From a virus: a stretch of DNA of 41,235 nt. The stretch is taken from IMG/VR virus record IMGVR_UViG_3300025655_000088, positions 1 through 41,235 of that record, one strand, 5' to 3'. Positions within the stretch are counted from its first letter, which is position 1. Each line of letters starts with the position of its first letter. Position numbers and translations under genes: made by a program. The notes beneath the pieces are model-generated. The model made no database searches. It was given only the letters and a program-made list of their open reading frames with translations, and was not told the origin of the DNA. Shown here in pieces: positions 25,725-33,115 of the stretch.

Positions 25725-27449
25725 TTATCTCCTATCTGCAGGTCGTAAATCAAATGACAAAGTAGGTAAGCGCCAATGGCCAATACCTGTGATACGGAAA
25801 TTGAGCAGCCTACCATTAGTGCGAGGTTCTACTTTGTAGCCTTGTGCTTGATGGTTATATGGTAAAAATGTAAATAGATCTTTTGAACCTTGATCAGTCA
25901 AAGATAAATCAGAGTCTTCAATATAGTTGTTCTGACCTGTCACTCTTATATCGATATTAGCATCAACAGGTGCTATATCAATCATTGGGTATATTGCTGA
26001 GATAAGAGAGCTACCTGTCACATCACCTGTATTTAGTTTCTTTTTCTCGACATAAGCCTTAACTGGAACAAAGAAAGGAGCAGTACCATAATTAGCGGTT
26101 AATGGCCATGAGTAAGGGCCGGGGCCATAATCAGGAATATTAACTAAAGACGCCATAGAATAGCTGTTGTCAGTAATAAGATTAGTAATTGTACCGGAAT
26201 CTACAGGTGCTCTACAGAGCATGTAAACCATTGTACGTGTATAATCAAAAGATCCAGCAGAGAAGTCAGGATAGGTTGCTGTGTTATCTGGGCCAGTAAA
26301 CAAATGATTAGTTGGAAACAATTGTCTCTTAGTCCATGTATTATTTTTATATTGATAAATTAAAGCTTCAGTGCATTTACCTTGCAGATCTATACCGCTA
26401 AATCCCGTAGTATTCCCATAGGAATCTTGTTTCTTTGGATAAGCAATCCAGATTTCTTTATTATAGCTGTCTTTAACAACATGCACGTTTTTTGAGAAGG
26501 TAGTATCTAAATTGTCAAAAAAGTATTTCTTTATTCTCCAATCAGCTAATGACTGGATATTACCAGAGCCATTGTGAGTATAAATATCCCCATTACCCAC
26601 TACTAAGTGGTTACCATCATACTCACAAACACAGCCAGTAGTTAATATACCGTAAGTCTTTGAGTAAGGGGATACCCTAGTAGAAGCTCCAATAGTTAAT
26701 ATATTTATTTCCTCTTGGGAATATACAAACATATTACCACGTAATTCTAGCATATCTAATATCGGGCTAGTTGAACTTAATTCAAACTCGTCAGCGGTAT
26801 CAGTTGTCAATCCCGGTTGCCATATAGTTGGGATACTTCCAGTGGCGGCTTGTACAGATATCCTAATAGTTCCGGGTGCATATGTGTAATCATAACTAGG
26901 GCCGTTATCAACCTTAATAGTTAAATTAGCAGCAACTAACGCATAATTGAGTGGCCGCATAACTTTGCATGATACAAAAGTACCTGACACATAATTCCAA
27001 CCGGGTAGTGGGGTGATATTAGCTTCGGATACCGCATCGCCATACAAACTATAATGCGGTGTATTTTGGCCATCATTAATAATGACAGCATATCCACCAT
27101 TAAAAGTACAACTCTGGATTACATTGCCGCTATCCGATGCAAAACCAGCAGGCACTAAAGGGGAGATATCAGTGATATTGCCTTGAGCATCCTCACTGGT
27201 AACGCGAACACCCGTAAGTGGTCGGTCGTATGACACATAAACATTCTTACCACCATCAGGTGTTCTCCAGTGGAGACCGTGTTGGCTATCATCATTCAGA
27301 GTGTAGCTACGTTCACCAGTTATTGTCTGTACAGCTTCATCATCGAAGCGTACATTCATCACATCTGTGAATACATTCATAGGTAACAACATAGGAGAGA
27401 CATCGGTATTTAGACCGCCTCTTCCGAGTTCTTTAATTTGTTCTGCCAT
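25725..27449 (-). CDS. Tail nozzle protein, gp12-like (T7 tail tube B / P22 gp10 role) (574 aa)
   Basis: The N-terminus KELGRGGLNTDVSPMLLPMN and the following FTDVMNVRFDDEAVQTITGE are typical of podovirus nozzle proteins, where an early 'G-G-L-N-x-D' and 'A-x-N-V-R-F' pattern precedes beta-propeller-like repeats. The middle has repeated beta strands with Gly-Asn loops (CEYDGNHLVVGNGDIYTHNG). The C-terminus ends in LRPADRR. It likely forms the distal tail tube onto which the fibre gene product just downstream attaches. The lysis genes separate it from the adaptor gene. Confidence 0.75.
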   Translation of the reverse strand: MAEQIKELGRGGLNTDVSPMLLPMNVFTDVMNVRFDDEAVQTITGERSYTLNDDSQHGLHWRTPDGGKNVYVSYDRPLTGVRVTSEDAQGNITDISPLVPAGFASDSGNVIQSCTFNGGYAVIINDGQNTPHYSLYGDAVSEANITPLPGWNYVSGTFVSCKVMRPLNYALVAANLTIKVDNGPSYDYTYAPGTIRISVQAATGSIPTIWQPGLTTDTADEFELSSTSPILDMLELRGNMFVYSQEEINILTIGASTRVSPYSKTYGILTTGCVCEYDGNHLVVGNGDIYTHNGSGNIQSLADWRIKKYFFDNLDTTFSKNVHVVKDSYNKEIWIAYPKKQDSYGNTTGFSGIDLQGKCTEALIYQYKNNTWTKRQLFPTNHLFTGPDNTATYPDFSAGSFDYTRTMVYMLCRAPVDSGTITNLITDNSYSMASLVNIPDYGPGPYSWPLTANYGTAPFFVPVKAYVEKKKLNTGDVTGSSLISAIYPMIDIAPVDANIDIRVTGQNNYIEDSDLSLTDQGSKDLFTFLPYNHQAQGYKVEPRTNGRLLNFRITGIGHWRLPTLSFDLRPADRR

Positions 27450-27481
27450 TTTTTCTCCTGTTGTTTTCTATAAGGTACCGA

Positions 27482-27724
27482 CTAGGTGCGTGTCATTACA
27501 TATGATCTAATGAGTTCCAATAAGCCAATGCCAGCAGCTGCGAGTAACGACCATAGCAAGCTCGATACAGTCTTCTCTATGATACTGTTTCGAAATGCAA
27601 TTGTTTGTGCTTCTTTCCTGATAGCAAGTTTAACCCATTGATGCTCATCTTCTGATAGTTGTGCAGTTGCTGCTAAAACTAATCGTAGGTCTTCTACTAG
27701 TTGTGCTCGTTCTGTATTGTTCAT
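27482..27724 (-). CDS. Single-pass membrane protein, candidate holin or holin partner (80 aa)
   Basis: The N-terminal ~50 residues are charged and helical (LSEDEHQWVKLAIRKEAQTI), followed by one hydrophobic helix of about 20 residues (SSLLWSLLAAAGIGLLELI) and a short tail. This layout is common among small phage membrane proteins found beside endolysins and sometimes annotated as holins. Its start overlaps the end of Rz by 1 nt, so it belongs to the lysis cassette. A second, better two-helix holin candidate lies at 28620-28928, so this one may be an antiholin or accessory protein. Confidence 0.6.
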   Translation of the reverse strand: MNNTERAQLVEDLRLVLAATAQLSEDEHQWVKLAIRKEAQTIAFRNSIIEKTVSSLLWSLLAAAGIGLLELIRSYVMTRT

Positions 27725-28194
27725 TACTTAACTCCTTTGTTTAAGGTCTCAGCAATGACGTTATACTGCTCAACCAGTGATAAATATTCTAATCTTATTT
27801 TGTCGGCTCTGGCAGCTTCCCCTGCAAGAAATTCTGCATCCGAGGTAAAAAGGCTGGCCCCACTGCAGGAGTGTCCAGTGTCGGTACTCGGGGTGTACTC
27901 GGGGGGACGGTCGGTTGGGTGCTGCATCCTGATGATAGACTTAGCGCTATCGAGATCAATAGCAAGCTTAATGATTTGTTCATTGGATTCCTTCCTTATG
28001 TTGTCTACCGAAGTTTGCATTGATACTTCTTTAGAGTGGTTAATCTCAGCAGCTTGTGCTGAAGCTAACTTAAATTCGATTTGTGCTTTGTTGTAACCGA
28101 TACCTTCAATATGCCTTTCAGCGAAGAATAGTCCGGCTACTAATGCGAGTAAGCAGCCTATTCGCAGCAGCCAAGGGCTTAGTAAGTTAATCAT
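27724..28194 (-). CDS. Rz: Rz-like inner-membrane spanin (156 aa)
   Basis: The frame is open to 28251, but the ATG at 28194 is chosen: it has AAGGAG 8 nt upstream and overlaps the lysozyme stop by 8 nt. The product starts MINLLSPWLLRIG with a single N-terminal membrane helix (about 3-22), then a long periplasmic helical region rich in Ala, Gln and Glu, as in i-spanins. An entire Rz1-type lipoprotein gene lies inside it in another frame. Together they would fuse inner and outer membranes at lysis, which implies a Gram-negative host. Confidence 0.85.
   Translation of the reverse strand: MINLLSPWLLRIGCLLALVAGLFFAERHIEGIGYNKAQIEFKLASAQAAEINHSKEVSMQTSVDNIRKESNEQIIKLAIDLDSAKSIIRMQHPTDRPPEYTPSTDTGHSCSGASLFTSDAEFLAGEAARADKIRLEYLSLVEQYNVIAETLNKGVK
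27795..27983 (-). CDS. Rz1: Rz1-like outer-membrane lipoprotein spanin, nested in Rz (62 aa)
   Basis: Strong ribosome site (AAGGAAGGA) before the ATG at 27983. The signal peptide MNKSLSLLLISIALSLSSGC ends in a lipobox (LSSGC) with C20 as the lipidated residue. The mature 43-residue peptide is Pro/Thr-rich (TQPTVPPSTPRVPTLDTP), the hallmark of Rz1. It is wholly embedded out of frame in the Rz gene, like lambda Rz/Rz1. Confidence 0.88.
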   Translation of the reverse strand: MNKSLSLLLISIALSLSSGCSTQPTVPPSTPRVPTLDTPAVGPAFLPRMQNFLQGKLPEPTK

Positions 28195-28627
28195 CAGTTG
28201 GCTCCTTAAATAAATCTCGTTCAGCCATACGCCTGTTAGTGAGTCCACCAACCACTACGCCGTTATCTTTATTCCATCTAAGGAATTGATTAGCGGCTTC
28301 GTCTTCTAAACCTTTGTTTAGTAGCTTTAGTAGAGTACTTCTAATGAATGCCCCACATCCGATGTTGTAAACAAGATCGACGCAAGCATCAAATTGGTTT
28401 TGGTTTATATCCCAGATAACGTTATCGTTGACACAATCAACAGCTTCTTGAATATTATTAACAAGATCTGCATCTGCTTGGTCTTGGGTAATCTTAACAT
28501 TAACCATGACATTGTGGGTGTTACCCCAACCATTTGTCAATACACCACCACCATCACGGTAAGGTGTTAGTCTACAACCTTCAAAACGCTTTGTTAGTTC
28601 ATAACCGCGTGAGCTGTAGCTACGCAT
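28187..28627 (-). CDS. T4-type lysozyme endolysin (GH24 muramidase, 146 aa)
   Basis: The catalytic triad E16-x8-D25-x5-T31 (FEGCRLTPYRDGGGVLTNGW) has exactly the T4 lysozyme spacing. NQNQFDACVDLVYNIGCGAF, FLRWNKDNG and GLTNRRMAERDLF are further GH24 signatures. The frame is open to 28684, but those 19 residues are the shadow of the preceding holin gene; the ATG at 28627 gives the usual family length and overlaps that gene by 8 nt, the same geometry as the Rz start. No signal or SAR segment, so it needs a holin to reach the wall. Confidence 0.92.
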   Translation of the reverse strand: MRSYSSRGYELTKRFEGCRLTPYRDGGGVLTNGWGNTHNVMVNVKITQDQADADLVNNIQEAVDCVNDNVIWDINQNQFDACVDLVYNIGCGAFIRSTLLKLLNKGLEDEAANQFLRWNKDNGVVVGGLTNRRMAERDLFKEPTDD

Positions 28628-28928
28628 CCGGTGTTGGCTCAGTGTCCTTTTTAAGGAACAAAGCACCTGCATGAGCCGCAACAACTACACCTAATGCAGT
28701 TGCAAATTGAACAAGGTCAACAGGTAGTCCGTTGTAGCTGTTAACGACAACGCCACCCACTACACCTACTGTGGAAGCTACCCAGCTAACTCGACCCAAG
28801 TCTAAGGTAGTATTGTCTTTACCTGTAATTAACTCAAGTAATTTTTTCATAATTATTTTTCCCTTTTGAAATAGTTCGTTAGCAATAAAGCCAATGAGGA
28901 TCAATATTAAAGCAATAGAAATCCTCAT
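28620..28928 (-). CDS. Holin candidate with two possible starts (102 or 76 aa)
   Basis: From the internal ATG at 28850 the product (MKKLLELITGKDNTTLDLGR...) has two hydrophobic helices (VSWVASTVGVVGGVVV and VQFATALGVVVAAHAGALF) and a charged C-terminus, a class II holin layout, with AAGGG some 12 nt upstream. The earlier in-frame ATG at 28928 adds 26 residues forming another helix (ISIALILILIGFIANELF) and follows the previous gene by 5 nt without a clear ribosome site. Two products with two or three membrane passes could act as holin and antiholin. The lysozyme gene directly follows. Confidence 0.7.
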   Translation of the reverse strand: MRISIALILILIGFIANELFQKGKIIMKKLLELITGKDNTTLDLGRVSWVASTVGVVGGVVVNSYNGLPVDLVQFATALGVVVAAHAGALFLKKDTEPTPDA

Positions 28929-28933
28929 AATAC

Positions 28934-29332
28934 TTAGACGAAAGTTAATTCTTTCCAGCCACTAGAAATGGTTTTAACAAATACAGCATCTAGTGTAATG
29001 TCAAAAATCATAGTGCCTGCGTTACATACATAACCTATTCTCTCAGTGGTTTCCATTGGGTGTAACCTGCTACCTACGCTATACCAAACTGAGCCATCAA
29101 AGGTCTCAAGGAGGTCATGCTGAGTGCTTTGTCGAGTGTACCCTTGTACAGCAGCAACATCCCGTTGAGCCTCATTACCCGAAGGTAACGAAGCAGAACC
29201 TGTACTACTAGTAACTGGAACAAAGAAAACCTTGGTGGTTGTTCCGTCAACAAATGAGGTACCGTTATAGCCCTCATATTGCCCACCATCGGAGACGTTT
29301 AGGCTAAAGCCCGGTGTTTGTTGGTATCCCAT
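28934..29332 (-). CDS. Beta-rich virion-associated protein of unknown function (132 aa)
   Basis: The sequence (MGYQQTPGFSLNVSDGGQYE...) has Gly/Ser/Thr-rich beta segments and motifs such as TFDGSVWYSVG and RIGYVCNAGTMIFDIT. No signal peptide, membrane helix or catalytic motif is seen. It lies between the tail adaptor and the lysis genes. Similar beta-rich small proteins serve as capsid or tail decorations, but I do not recognise this family. Confidence 0.5.
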   Translation of the reverse strand: MGYQQTPGFSLNVSDGGQYEGYNGTSFVDGTTTKVFFVPVTSSTGSASLPSGNEAQRDVAAVQGYTRQSTQHDLLETFDGSVWYSVGSRLHPMETTERIGYVCNAGTMIFDITLDAVFVKTISSGWKELTFV

Positions 29333-29341
29333 ATCATCTCC

Positions 29342-30295
29342 TTAAATTAAACTACCACCATTAAAATTCATCTGGACATTACCACCAGATGCTCTACGCC
29401 ATTTCTCTTCTTTATTTAGAGAATTAAGAGTATCATTGAATCGCATAGAATACCTTTGCTCCATCTTATCATCAAATAGATAGCCAGCGATATTAGCAAG
29501 AGAACCCCAAAGTAGTAGCCTTTCGTTCTCGTCACGTAACCAATTAGGCACTTCTCTACCAGTAAATTCTTTTAGGTAGGGAACACCACCAGCGGTAACA
29601 GCATAATTAACCGCTTCAGCCTCTGTTGCAAAGCACAGTTCATCAACACCAGTGCCAGAGAACCATAACGGGGTTACATTCTCGTAGTCAATATCAACTA
29701 AGTTTATCTCAAGATATGGCTGGTTAGCATCTGCTACACCAATAACATAATTCAATGGGTTAACTTCGTACATTGCATTGAGAGCGCATAATCGGCAGTA
29801 GTAGTTAATATCTACTTGAGCACCTGCTTCTAGCTGAGGGTGAATATAAATCCTGTTGTTCATCCACATCCAGTTATAAAGAGAATACTTCTCGCCACGC
29901 ATATCGAAGAAGGTTCTCTTGTCTGTTACTTCATTAAACACAATTGTAGAAGTACCGGGATACATCGAGTAAGGAGTACCTAAATTTGGATTCGGTAATG
30001 CCCTTAACATATTAAACTGTGTAAGATCCTCTGGGATTAGAAAGGAAGTGTACGCTTGAATACTAGGGAAACTTACACCACCTAGCTCTGTGCTATCATT
30101 TTTGTTGTCTACATCCGTGACGGTGTATACTGTTGACTTTTCTAATGGTGGTATCCGTAGTACACGGTAGCACTCATCAGCAGCGTATGTTAAGCAGTCT
30201 TCGATAACTGCGTCAGGTAAAGCGTTTGTGTCAGGCTTATTAGCCCAACCTCTGACCTTTTTAACTAGGCCATTAAATTTAGCATTGTTCGCCAT
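29342..30295 (-). CDS. Head-tail adaptor / tail tube A-like protein (317 aa)
   Basis: The N-terminus is helical (FNGLVKKVRGWANKPDTNAL then PDAVIEDCLTYAADECYRVL), as in podovirus adaptor proteins that dock to the portal. A beta-rich middle contains YLIPEDLTQFNMLRAL-like and KRTFFDMRGEKYSLYNWMW segments, and a C-terminal helical part (RLLLWGSLANIAGYLFDD) follows. This order recalls phage adaptor / T7 gp11-type proteins. It should join the portal to the nozzle. Confidence 0.65.
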   Translation of the reverse strand: MANNAKFNGLVKKVRGWANKPDTNALPDAVIEDCLTYAADECYRVLRIPPLEKSTVYTVTDVDNKNDSTELGGVSFPSIQAYTSFLIPEDLTQFNMLRALPNPNLGTPYSMYPGTSTIVFNEVTDKRTFFDMRGEKYSLYNWMWMNNRIYIHPQLEAGAQVDINYYCRLCALNAMYEVNPLNYVIGVADANQPYLEINLVDIDYENVTPLWFSGTGVDELCFATEAEAVNYAVTAGGVPYLKEFTGREVPNWLRDENERLLLWGSLANIAGYLFDDKMEQRYSMRFNDTLNSLNKEEKWRRASGGNVQMNFNGGSLI

Positions 30296-30296
30296 A

Positions 30297-30569
30297 TTAG
30301 TTCCTCACTTTAATTTGGATATCAAACTTCTTCTTACGACCTAAGGCAGTTGTCATAAGCGTAGAGAATGTGTATGTGCGACCAATAGTACCACCAGTAA
30401 CCCAGATCTTGATAATACCTGTAGTAGGGTAAACTAAGAAACTAAATTCAATAGCAGGTGATACGGTTGTAACAGCAGTGGCTAGGGTGTCACCCATACC
30501 AGCTAACCACCGTGTGTAATTAACATCGTAATCCTGCACGTCAGCAGGTTGTTTTTCAAAAATATCCAT
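30297..30569 (-). CDS. Small Ig-like or beta-sandwich virion protein (90 aa)
   Basis: The sequence follows a pattern I recall from small proteins in phage head-tail gene clusters: an N-terminal D-x-x-D-Y-x-x-x-(Y/W)-x-x-W-L (DYDVNYTRWLAGMGDTLAT), then a beta strand pair with WVTGGTIGRTYTFSTLMTT and a basic end (GRKKKFDIQIKVRN). This suggests an Ig-like or fibronectin-like domain. Function unknown; probably a capsid or neck component. It lies 1 nt before the adaptor gene. Confidence 0.55.
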   Translation of the reverse strand: MDIFEKQPADVQDYDVNYTRWLAGMGDTLATAVTTVSPAIEFSFLVYPTTGIIKIWVTGGTIGRTYTFSTLMTTALGRKKKFDIQIKVRN

Positions 30570-30585
30570 AGTTCCCCTTAATTAT

Positions 30586-30939
30586 TTAAAAAGGTACCTG
30601 TATTTGGAACCCATTACCGTTAGCATATTTCTCCGTTGGCACGAATGCTCGGAACCTAGAATCACTCCAAGGAGTACCCGGAGTTTGAGCTACAATACCC
30701 GTGGTTAAACTGTCTATTTTTAGACAACCAGTGCTTTGGAGTCTGTAGATTAAACTCAAAGCATTAGAAGATAAGATACTCACTTGTGTATTTAAACCAC
30801 CAAACAAAATCTTAGAATTTGAACCGACTGATGATAAGTTTATCTGTGTCGAGGTATCCGCTACAAGTACTATATCGGTCACGGGTGAATTAGAAGAAAT
30901 TACTTCTAAAACAATTTGTTCAAGCAGCGCAGTACTCAT
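30586..30939 (-). CDS. Short repeat-containing virion protein (117 aa)
   Basis: Two copies of a ~22-residue beta repeat (TSTQINLSSVGSNSKIL and NTQVSILSSNALSLIYRL) are followed by a C-terminal cap F-R-A-F-V-P-T-E-K-Y-A-N-G-N-G-F-Q-I. Both the repeat and the cap recur in the 334-residue product at 32106-33110, so the two genes are related and differ mainly in repeat number. A fibrous or surface-decorating role is inferred. Confidence 0.6.
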   Translation of the reverse strand: MSTALLEQIVLEVISSNSPVTDIVLVADTSTQINLSSVGSNSKILFGGLNTQVSILSSNALSLIYRLQSTGCLKIDSLTTGIVAQTPGTPWSDSRFRAFVPTEKYANGNGFQIQVPF

Positions 30940-30966
30940 AGAAATACTCTCCTTTATACTTTATTA

Positions 30967-32040
30967 TTATTCCAATACAGCACCTACTTCAATCGCATTA
31001 ACTGAGGTCTCATCCCAATTAGCTCCAATAGAATCTCTATCCATAACGTACAAACTCATACCTGGATTTGCATCTAGGGGTAAGGGAGTGTCTGGCATAT
31101 TAGTTAAATCAATTACAACTTTTAAATCAAGAGGTTCAACACCCGATTTTTTAGCAGATGCTATCGCTTGCACAGCGTGTATCGCAAGAGTTCCTGTAAT
31201 CGTAGGTAGAGCATCCATACCATACAGATCCATTTGACCTGGGGTGTCTCCGGAAACATAAGTACCCGTAGATGGTAACGGGTTATTAACTAACACAAAA
31301 TGGTCAGTTCCAATACTAGGAACCATATCTAGGGCACTACCATCGGCATTTGGGTAGAGAGTATCTACTCGGCAGTCACCTAAGAAATCAATATTATTAG
31401 TAGTCTGGTCATCACAAATATAGAGATCAGCAATGTCTGTATTAAAACCCGTTGTGCCACCCCCAATAAACATAGCATACCCAACACCCGGATAGAGTGC
31501 ATCTGTTGCTGGTAAATTAGTTTCCTCGCCTCCAGTATTCGACCCGACAAGAACACCGTTAACCCGTAGTTGACAGGCTCCAGCAGGACATGCGGGAGAC
31601 ACTGTATATTTAAATTCAATATAGGTGTATACACCAACAGGGATAATTGTGGTAGTACTAATTAGCTCAGGGCCAGTCGATAAGTAAGCTCTGAGGTTTC
31701 CAAAAGTATCGGTAATGAGGTATCCTAGAACATCCTCAGTAACTGTGTTTGGACTCAATAAATAAAAAATGTCCTTACTCCATTCGGATATTTTAACAGC
31801 AAAACCAGTGATAATAGTTGTTATAGGTATTGGCGAGGATACTGGTATTTTTGCGTAATACATAGCTGTTTCATCGCTAAGTAACCTTAGGCACCCATTA
31901 CCTCGACGACCGTCTGAAGGCATTATCTGAAAATATGCAGGAGGATAGGGTGTTCCCCCTTGGAAAGATTGAATCCACCCCTTCTGACCTGCATTATCAG
32001 TATCATAATGACTAAAGCCATCCATAAATAGTAAACTCAT
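30967..32040 (-). CDS. Virion protein with N-terminal concanavalin/LamG-like jelly roll (357 aa)
   Basis: The start MSLLFMDGFSHYDTDNAGQK is typical of a phage protein family with a 'F-x-D-G-F-D-H-Y' opening and a concanavalin-like beta sandwich (about 1-210) containing YTYIEFKYTV and CQLRVNGVLVG strand motifs. The C-terminal part has beta strands and ends NWDETSVNAIEVGAVLE. Such proteins often bind glycans, as capsid decorations or tail appendages. It is flanked by the two repeat-protein genes. Confidence 0.6.
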   Translation of the reverse strand: MSLLFMDGFSHYDTDNAGQKGWIQSFQGGTPYPPAYFQIMPSDGRRGNGCLRLLSDETAMYYAKIPVSSPIPITTIITGFAVKISEWSKDIFYLLSPNTVTEDVLGYLITDTFGNLRAYLSTGPELISTTTIIPVGVYTYIEFKYTVSPACPAGACQLRVNGVLVGSNTGGEETNLPATDALYPGVGYAMFIGGGTTGFNTDIADLYICDDQTTNNIDFLGDCRVDTLYPNADGSALDMVPSIGTDHFVLVNNPLPSTGTYVSGDTPGQMDLYGMDALPTITGTLAIHAVQAIASAKKSGVEPLDLKVVIDLTNMPDTPLPLDANPGMSLYVMDRDSIGANWDETSVNAIEVGAVLE

Positions 32041-32105
32041 TATGTATCCTTATTGTTAATTACCTGACTAAGTAGCCCACTTCTTATTACCTTATTATTG
32101 GGTTA
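32041..32105. other. 65-nt intergenic gap, the longest within the late operon
   Basis: On the - strand it holds two AGGTAAT boxes and a short AAGT-GGGCT-ACTT inverted repeat without a T tract, then AAGGATACATA before the next ATG. It is not a convincing terminator. A phage promoter or processing site is possible, but I find no second copy of this sequence to support it. Confidence 0.3.
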
Positions 32106-33110
32106 TTAGTCTGGTACGAATATTTGTAGGCCATTTCCATTAGCATACTTATCAGTAGGTACGTATGCGGTGTATGCGGCGGCGTTTTTAGGTGGAGTAA
32201 CAATAGTTACAACAATTGCATTTTCTGAAGAAGTAGCATTTTGAACACCAGTTGTTCTAGTTAAAATGTGTATTACAAGTATAGGTGTAGCACTAGATAA
32301 ATTAATCTCGTAGTTGCTTTGCCCAAGTAAATTACCCTCGGTTTTTATTGCCCCACCAGTACTTTCGTTAAGCTGTCGGCAATCAATAAAAGGAGCATAA
32401 CCTAGTAACACACCATCTTGGATTACTTCGTCAGAAGGTGAGTAGTTGCGGTTAATAGATCCATAACCTTGCTGTAGTACCATTAGTTGAGTGAGAATGC
32501 CAGTACCCAAGGTAGGTGTCTGAACGTTAGTTCCAAACTCCAAGGGTACTGCTTGATCCACAGGTAATGCACTAGACAAACTAATTTGTATATTTGCATC
32601 ACTGATTAGAACATGGATCTCTTCAACTAATCCAGTATCTGATAAGCTAATTTGAACACTATTGTTCGTTTGTAGCACATGTTCAGTACCCGTTGCAGCA
32701 TCGCTACAAGTGTTAATTTCAGTGCTAGTACCACCAGTTAATGGCGTTAATATATCTATGTTACTAATACTCAGTAAGTTGCCCTGAATACTTGTATCAC
32801 TAAATAGCATTTGCACTTGAACTATTACACTTGCTTCTGATACACTTGTTTGAATACAAGTCGCAGTGTCTAATGTTATAGGTACTACAAGAATACCATC
32901 ACTAGATAAACTTGTCTGGCCACTGTCATCCCCAGCAAGGAAATTATCCGTTGCTATTGTGCCATTACCTGATATACCCACTTGAACACTTGCGGCTCCA
33001 GTTAACGGAGGTATCTGGGTTATAACCCCTGTTTCTGATACACCTATTTGTGCAGTGTTATCACCTAATAGTCCTGTCCCTGCTGCTGTTAAAGCTAGTA
33101 ATAGGGACAT
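32106..33110 (-). CDS. Repeat-rich beta-solenoid-like virion protein (334 aa)
   Basis: About nine copies of a 22-23-residue degenerate repeat fill residues ~18-220, each with a core (V/I)-Q-(I/V/T)-x-(L/I/V)-S-(x)-(x)-G/A, for example VQVGISGNGTI, GQTSLSSDGIL, IQTSVSEASVI, VQISLSDTGLV and IQISLSSALPV. The C-terminal ~20 residues (YTAYVPTDKYANGNGLQIF) match the end of the 117-residue product at 30586-30939. The regular period suggests a beta-solenoid or stacked-hairpin fibre. There is no enzymatic motif. Candidate head fibre or adhesin shaft; I recognise no named family. Confidence 0.6.
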   Translation of the reverse strand: MSLLLALTAAGTGLLGDNTAQIGVSETGVITQIPPLTGAASVQVGISGNGTIATDNFLAGDDSGQTSLSSDGILVVPITLDTATCIQTSVSEASVIVQVQMLFSDTSIQGNLLSISNIDILTPLTGGTSTEINTCSDAATGTEHVLQTNNSVQISLSDTGLVEEIHVLISDANIQISLSSALPVDQAVPLEFGTNVQTPTLGTGILTQLMVLQQGYGSINRNYSPSDEVIQDGVLLGYAPFIDCRQLNESTGGAIKTEGNLLGQSNYEINLSSATPILVIHILTRTTGVQNATSSENAIVVTIVTPPKNAAAYTAYVPTDKYANGNGLQIFVPD

Positions 33111-33115
33111 TTAAA

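Noticed and set aside
27455-27481. The - strand gap before the nozzle gene contains CGGTACCTTATAGAAAAC, which looks like a single-subunit polymerase promoter.
   Set aside because: I found no second copy in other gaps; one isolated TATAG is not enough.
28628-28684. N-terminal extension of the lysozyme as a possible signal sequence.
   Set aside because: The 19 extra residues are basic and polar without a hydrophobic core, and they are the shadow of the holin C-terminus.
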